DNA from: Gemmatimonadota bacterium
Lineage (GTDB): Bacteria > Gemmatimonadota > Gemmatimonadetes > Gemmatimonadales > Gemmatimonadaceae
DNA: 7,771 nucleotides
Assembly (NCBI GenBank): GCA_003222065.1
Contig: QHUV01000086.1
Coordinates: 1 to 7,771 of the forward strand
Reading direction: 5' to 3'
The position numbers were made by a program, and so were the translations under genes. This document shows, in pieces, positions 6,981 to 7,771 of this stretch (positions are counted from its first letter, which is position 1; every line of letters starts with the position of its first letter). The notes under the pieces were generated by a model, which searched no databases, was not told the origin of the DNA, and saw nothing but the letters and a program-made list of their open reading frames with translations.

Positions 6981-6986
6981 AATATA
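6981..6986 (-). promoter_or_regulatory. Possible -10 element upstream of the ABC exporter
   Basis: TATATT on the minus strand lies 30 nt before the ATG at 6951, in one of the few A/T-rich patches of the gap. No -35 element matching TTGACA lies 16-18 bp upstream; that position is occupied by the GGCGTAGG repeats. This is a weak prediction. Confidence 0.3.
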
Positions 6987-6995
6987 TCCGGTGGC

Positions 6996-7013
6996 GGCGT
7001 AGGGGGGCGTAGG
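6996..7013 (+). repeat. Direct repeat GGCGTAGG x2 at 10-bp spacing
   Basis: Two exact copies (6996-7003 and 7006-7013) start 10 bp apart, one helical turn. They occupy the spacer and -35 region of the possible promoter for the ABC exporter. An operator or activator site is a guess; G-rich low complexity is the alternative. Confidence 0.35.
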
Positions 7014-7015
7014 CT

Positions 7016-7058
7016 AAAAGACAAGCAAGAGGGCGAGCCGAAAAGGGCTCGCTCTCTT
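7016..7058 (-). terminator. Probable intrinsic terminator of the outer-membrane protein gene
   Basis: Arms 7027-7039 and 7046-7058 pair over 13 positions (12 Watson-Crick, plus one that is G-T on the plus strand and C-A on the minus) around a 6-nt loop. Reading on the minus strand, the stem is followed by TTGTCTTTT, a broken T tract. It begins 32 nt past the stop of the barrel gene, and before the possible promoter of the ABC exporter. In the other direction no T run follows, so minus orientation is preferred. Confidence 0.55.
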
Positions 7059-7084
7059 CGGCTCGCTCCTTTCGGCTCGCTCTT
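7043..7084 (-). repeat. Three tandem 14-bp units with core GGCTCGCTC
   Basis: Units at 7043-7056, 7057-7070 and 7071-7084 share GGCTCGCTC in the same phase; the last two begin TTCGGCTCGCTC identically. An inverted copy (GCGAGCCGAA, 7033-7042) lies next to them and makes the terminator stem with the first unit. The other two units could pair with it instead, giving alternative hairpins. Confidence 0.7.
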
Positions 7085-7089
7085 CTGCT

Positions 7090-7771
7090 CTATTGCCCTA
7101 ATGAGATCGTGATCGCCGCCGACGGATACTGTCCGTACTCCGTCTTCCTCGCCGCAATCCCCGCATTGAGATGGAAGAACGCCACCTCGAGGCCTGCTCC
7201 CGCCGACGCCACGTACCCGCCCGTGATCGCGGCGAGACCGGCGCGCAGGGGGAGGAAGGGGATCAGTCGGAGCTCGGCGCCGGCGCCGACGTGGGTGCGC
7301 TCCCCGAGGCGCATGCCGTCGCCGAGCTCCTGGCGAACGTCAGCGGTCGTCGTGAGGAAGGGGAGCACCTGAAACGACGCGCCGACGTTCAGCATCGGCT
7401 TGAAGCGCATCGCGTCGATTTCCGCGCCTAACGCGGACGCGCGAGCGCGAAGCGAGTCGGGCACGGCGGTCATCGCCATCGCGTCGAAGTTTGTTTGACG
7501 CGTGCCGGAGGTCGTGAACAGCGCGCCACCGGGCCGGAAGTACATCTCATTCACGTTCCACTTGAACGTGTTGACGAGATTCTGAATCGACGCGCCGATA
7601 GCCAATGGACCGCTCTGCCAGGCCGCGCCGACGTCGATGCCAAGGCCGTGTCCGCGCTGCGGCATGCCGTTGAGCGACGTGTCGGATTGAATGATCGGGA
7701 ACTGCACGTCGAGGGCGAGCGGATTCGCGTCGAGCTGCGAGCCGGCGTCTTCGCCGAGCAGCAGCGCGTTG
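7090..7771 (-). CDS. Predicted outer-membrane beta-barrel protein, 5' end outside the window
   Basis: The frame is open from the right edge (visible protein starts NALLLGEDAGSQLDANPLAL) to TAG at 7092-7090, giving 227 residues of a C-terminal part. A GTG at 7707 is internal and not a credible start. The pattern is alternating, Gly-rich amphipathic strands: GLGIDVGAAWQSGPLAIGASIQNL, FKPMLNVGASFQVLPF, LTTTADVRQEL, THVGAGAELRLIPFLPLRAGLA, GYVASAGAGLEVAFFHLNAGIA, and final strand AAITISLGQ. This resembles TraF_2/DUF5723/PorV-like barrels common in Gemmatimonadota and Bacteroidota. The short strand-turn-strand motif (GIDVGAAW...LAIGASIQNLVNTFKW) is typical of that group. It would sit in the outer membrane; its cargo or role is unknown. 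It is probably terminated by the hairpin just downstream, separating it from the ABC exporter unit. The family assignment is by pattern only. Confidence 0.8.
   Translation of the reverse strand, partial: NALLLGEDAGSQLDANPLALDVQFPIIQSDTSLNGMPQRGHGLGIDVGAAWQSGPLAIGASIQNLVNTFKWNVNEMYFRPGGALFTTSGTRQTNFDAMAMTAVPDSLRARASALGAEIDAMRFKPMLNVGASFQVLPFLTTTADVRQELGDGMRLGERTHVGAGAELRLIPFLPLRAGLAAITGGYVASAGAGLEVAFFHLNAGIAARKTEYGQYPSAAITISLGQ
7426..7433 (+). repeat. GCCTAACG octamer, copy 5 (rightmost)
   Basis: This copy is antisense to the outer-membrane protein gene. In the gene it gives GCG TTA GGC, again a TTA leucine in an Ala-Leu-Gly context. Confidence 0.55.

Noticed and set aside
6344..7024. Minus-strand frame that a -1 shift in the exporter would enter
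   Set aside because: Arg/Pro/His-rich with no recognisable domain; it overlaps the conserved transmembrane domain and looks like a shadow frame, not a second product.
7705..7707. GTG as start of the outer-membrane protein gene
   Set aside because: The frame stays open to the window edge with barrel-like sequence continuing upstream, no signal peptide follows the GTG, and there is no ribosome site.

Overview
The window is about two-thirds G+C and densely coding. Its gene content (a duplicated-permease ADOP-type ABC subunit, a secreted DUF1080 hydrolase paired with a nucleoside-symporter-type MFS protein, a DUF3108 protein, lipoproteins and an outer-membrane barrel) points to a Gram-negative bacterium. 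It best fits Gemmatimonadota or a related soil lineage such as Acidobacteriota. That placement is inferred from family content and an intergenic palindrome type, not from a marker gene.

Layout: the only plus-strand gene is the C-terminal part of an ADOP/MacB-like ABC permease (1-1587), cut by the left edge. It converges, with a 15-bp gap, on a run of minus-strand genes. In transcription order (right to left) these are: the C-terminal part of a predicted outer-membrane beta-barrel (7771-7090, cut by the right edge); a 138-bp gap with a probable terminator, a 14-bp tandem repeat and a possible promoter; an MsbA-type ABC exporter half-transporter (6951-5101); a 91-bp gap with a 37-bp palindromic repeat; a DUF3108 exported protein (5009-4233) overlapping by ATGA a lipoprotein of unknown function (4236-3691); an 82-bp G-run-rich gap; and a secreted DUF1080 protein (3608-2874) overlapping by ATGA an MFS transporter (2877-1603). 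No gap exceeds 300 bp. No rRNA, tRNA, CRISPR, IS element or phage gene is visible.

Functionally this is envelope and transport biology: an exporter, two exported proteins of unknown role made as a coupled pair, and a periplasmic sugar-hydrolase-like protein coupled to an inner-membrane symporter. None of it is clearly a new system at the protein level. The most unusual signal is at DNA level. The octamer GCCTAACG occurs six times (plus one GCCTAACC), always on the same strand, in different reading frames, often forcing codons rare in this sequence. A second oddity is an island of six consecutive A/T-ending codons in the lipoprotein gene.
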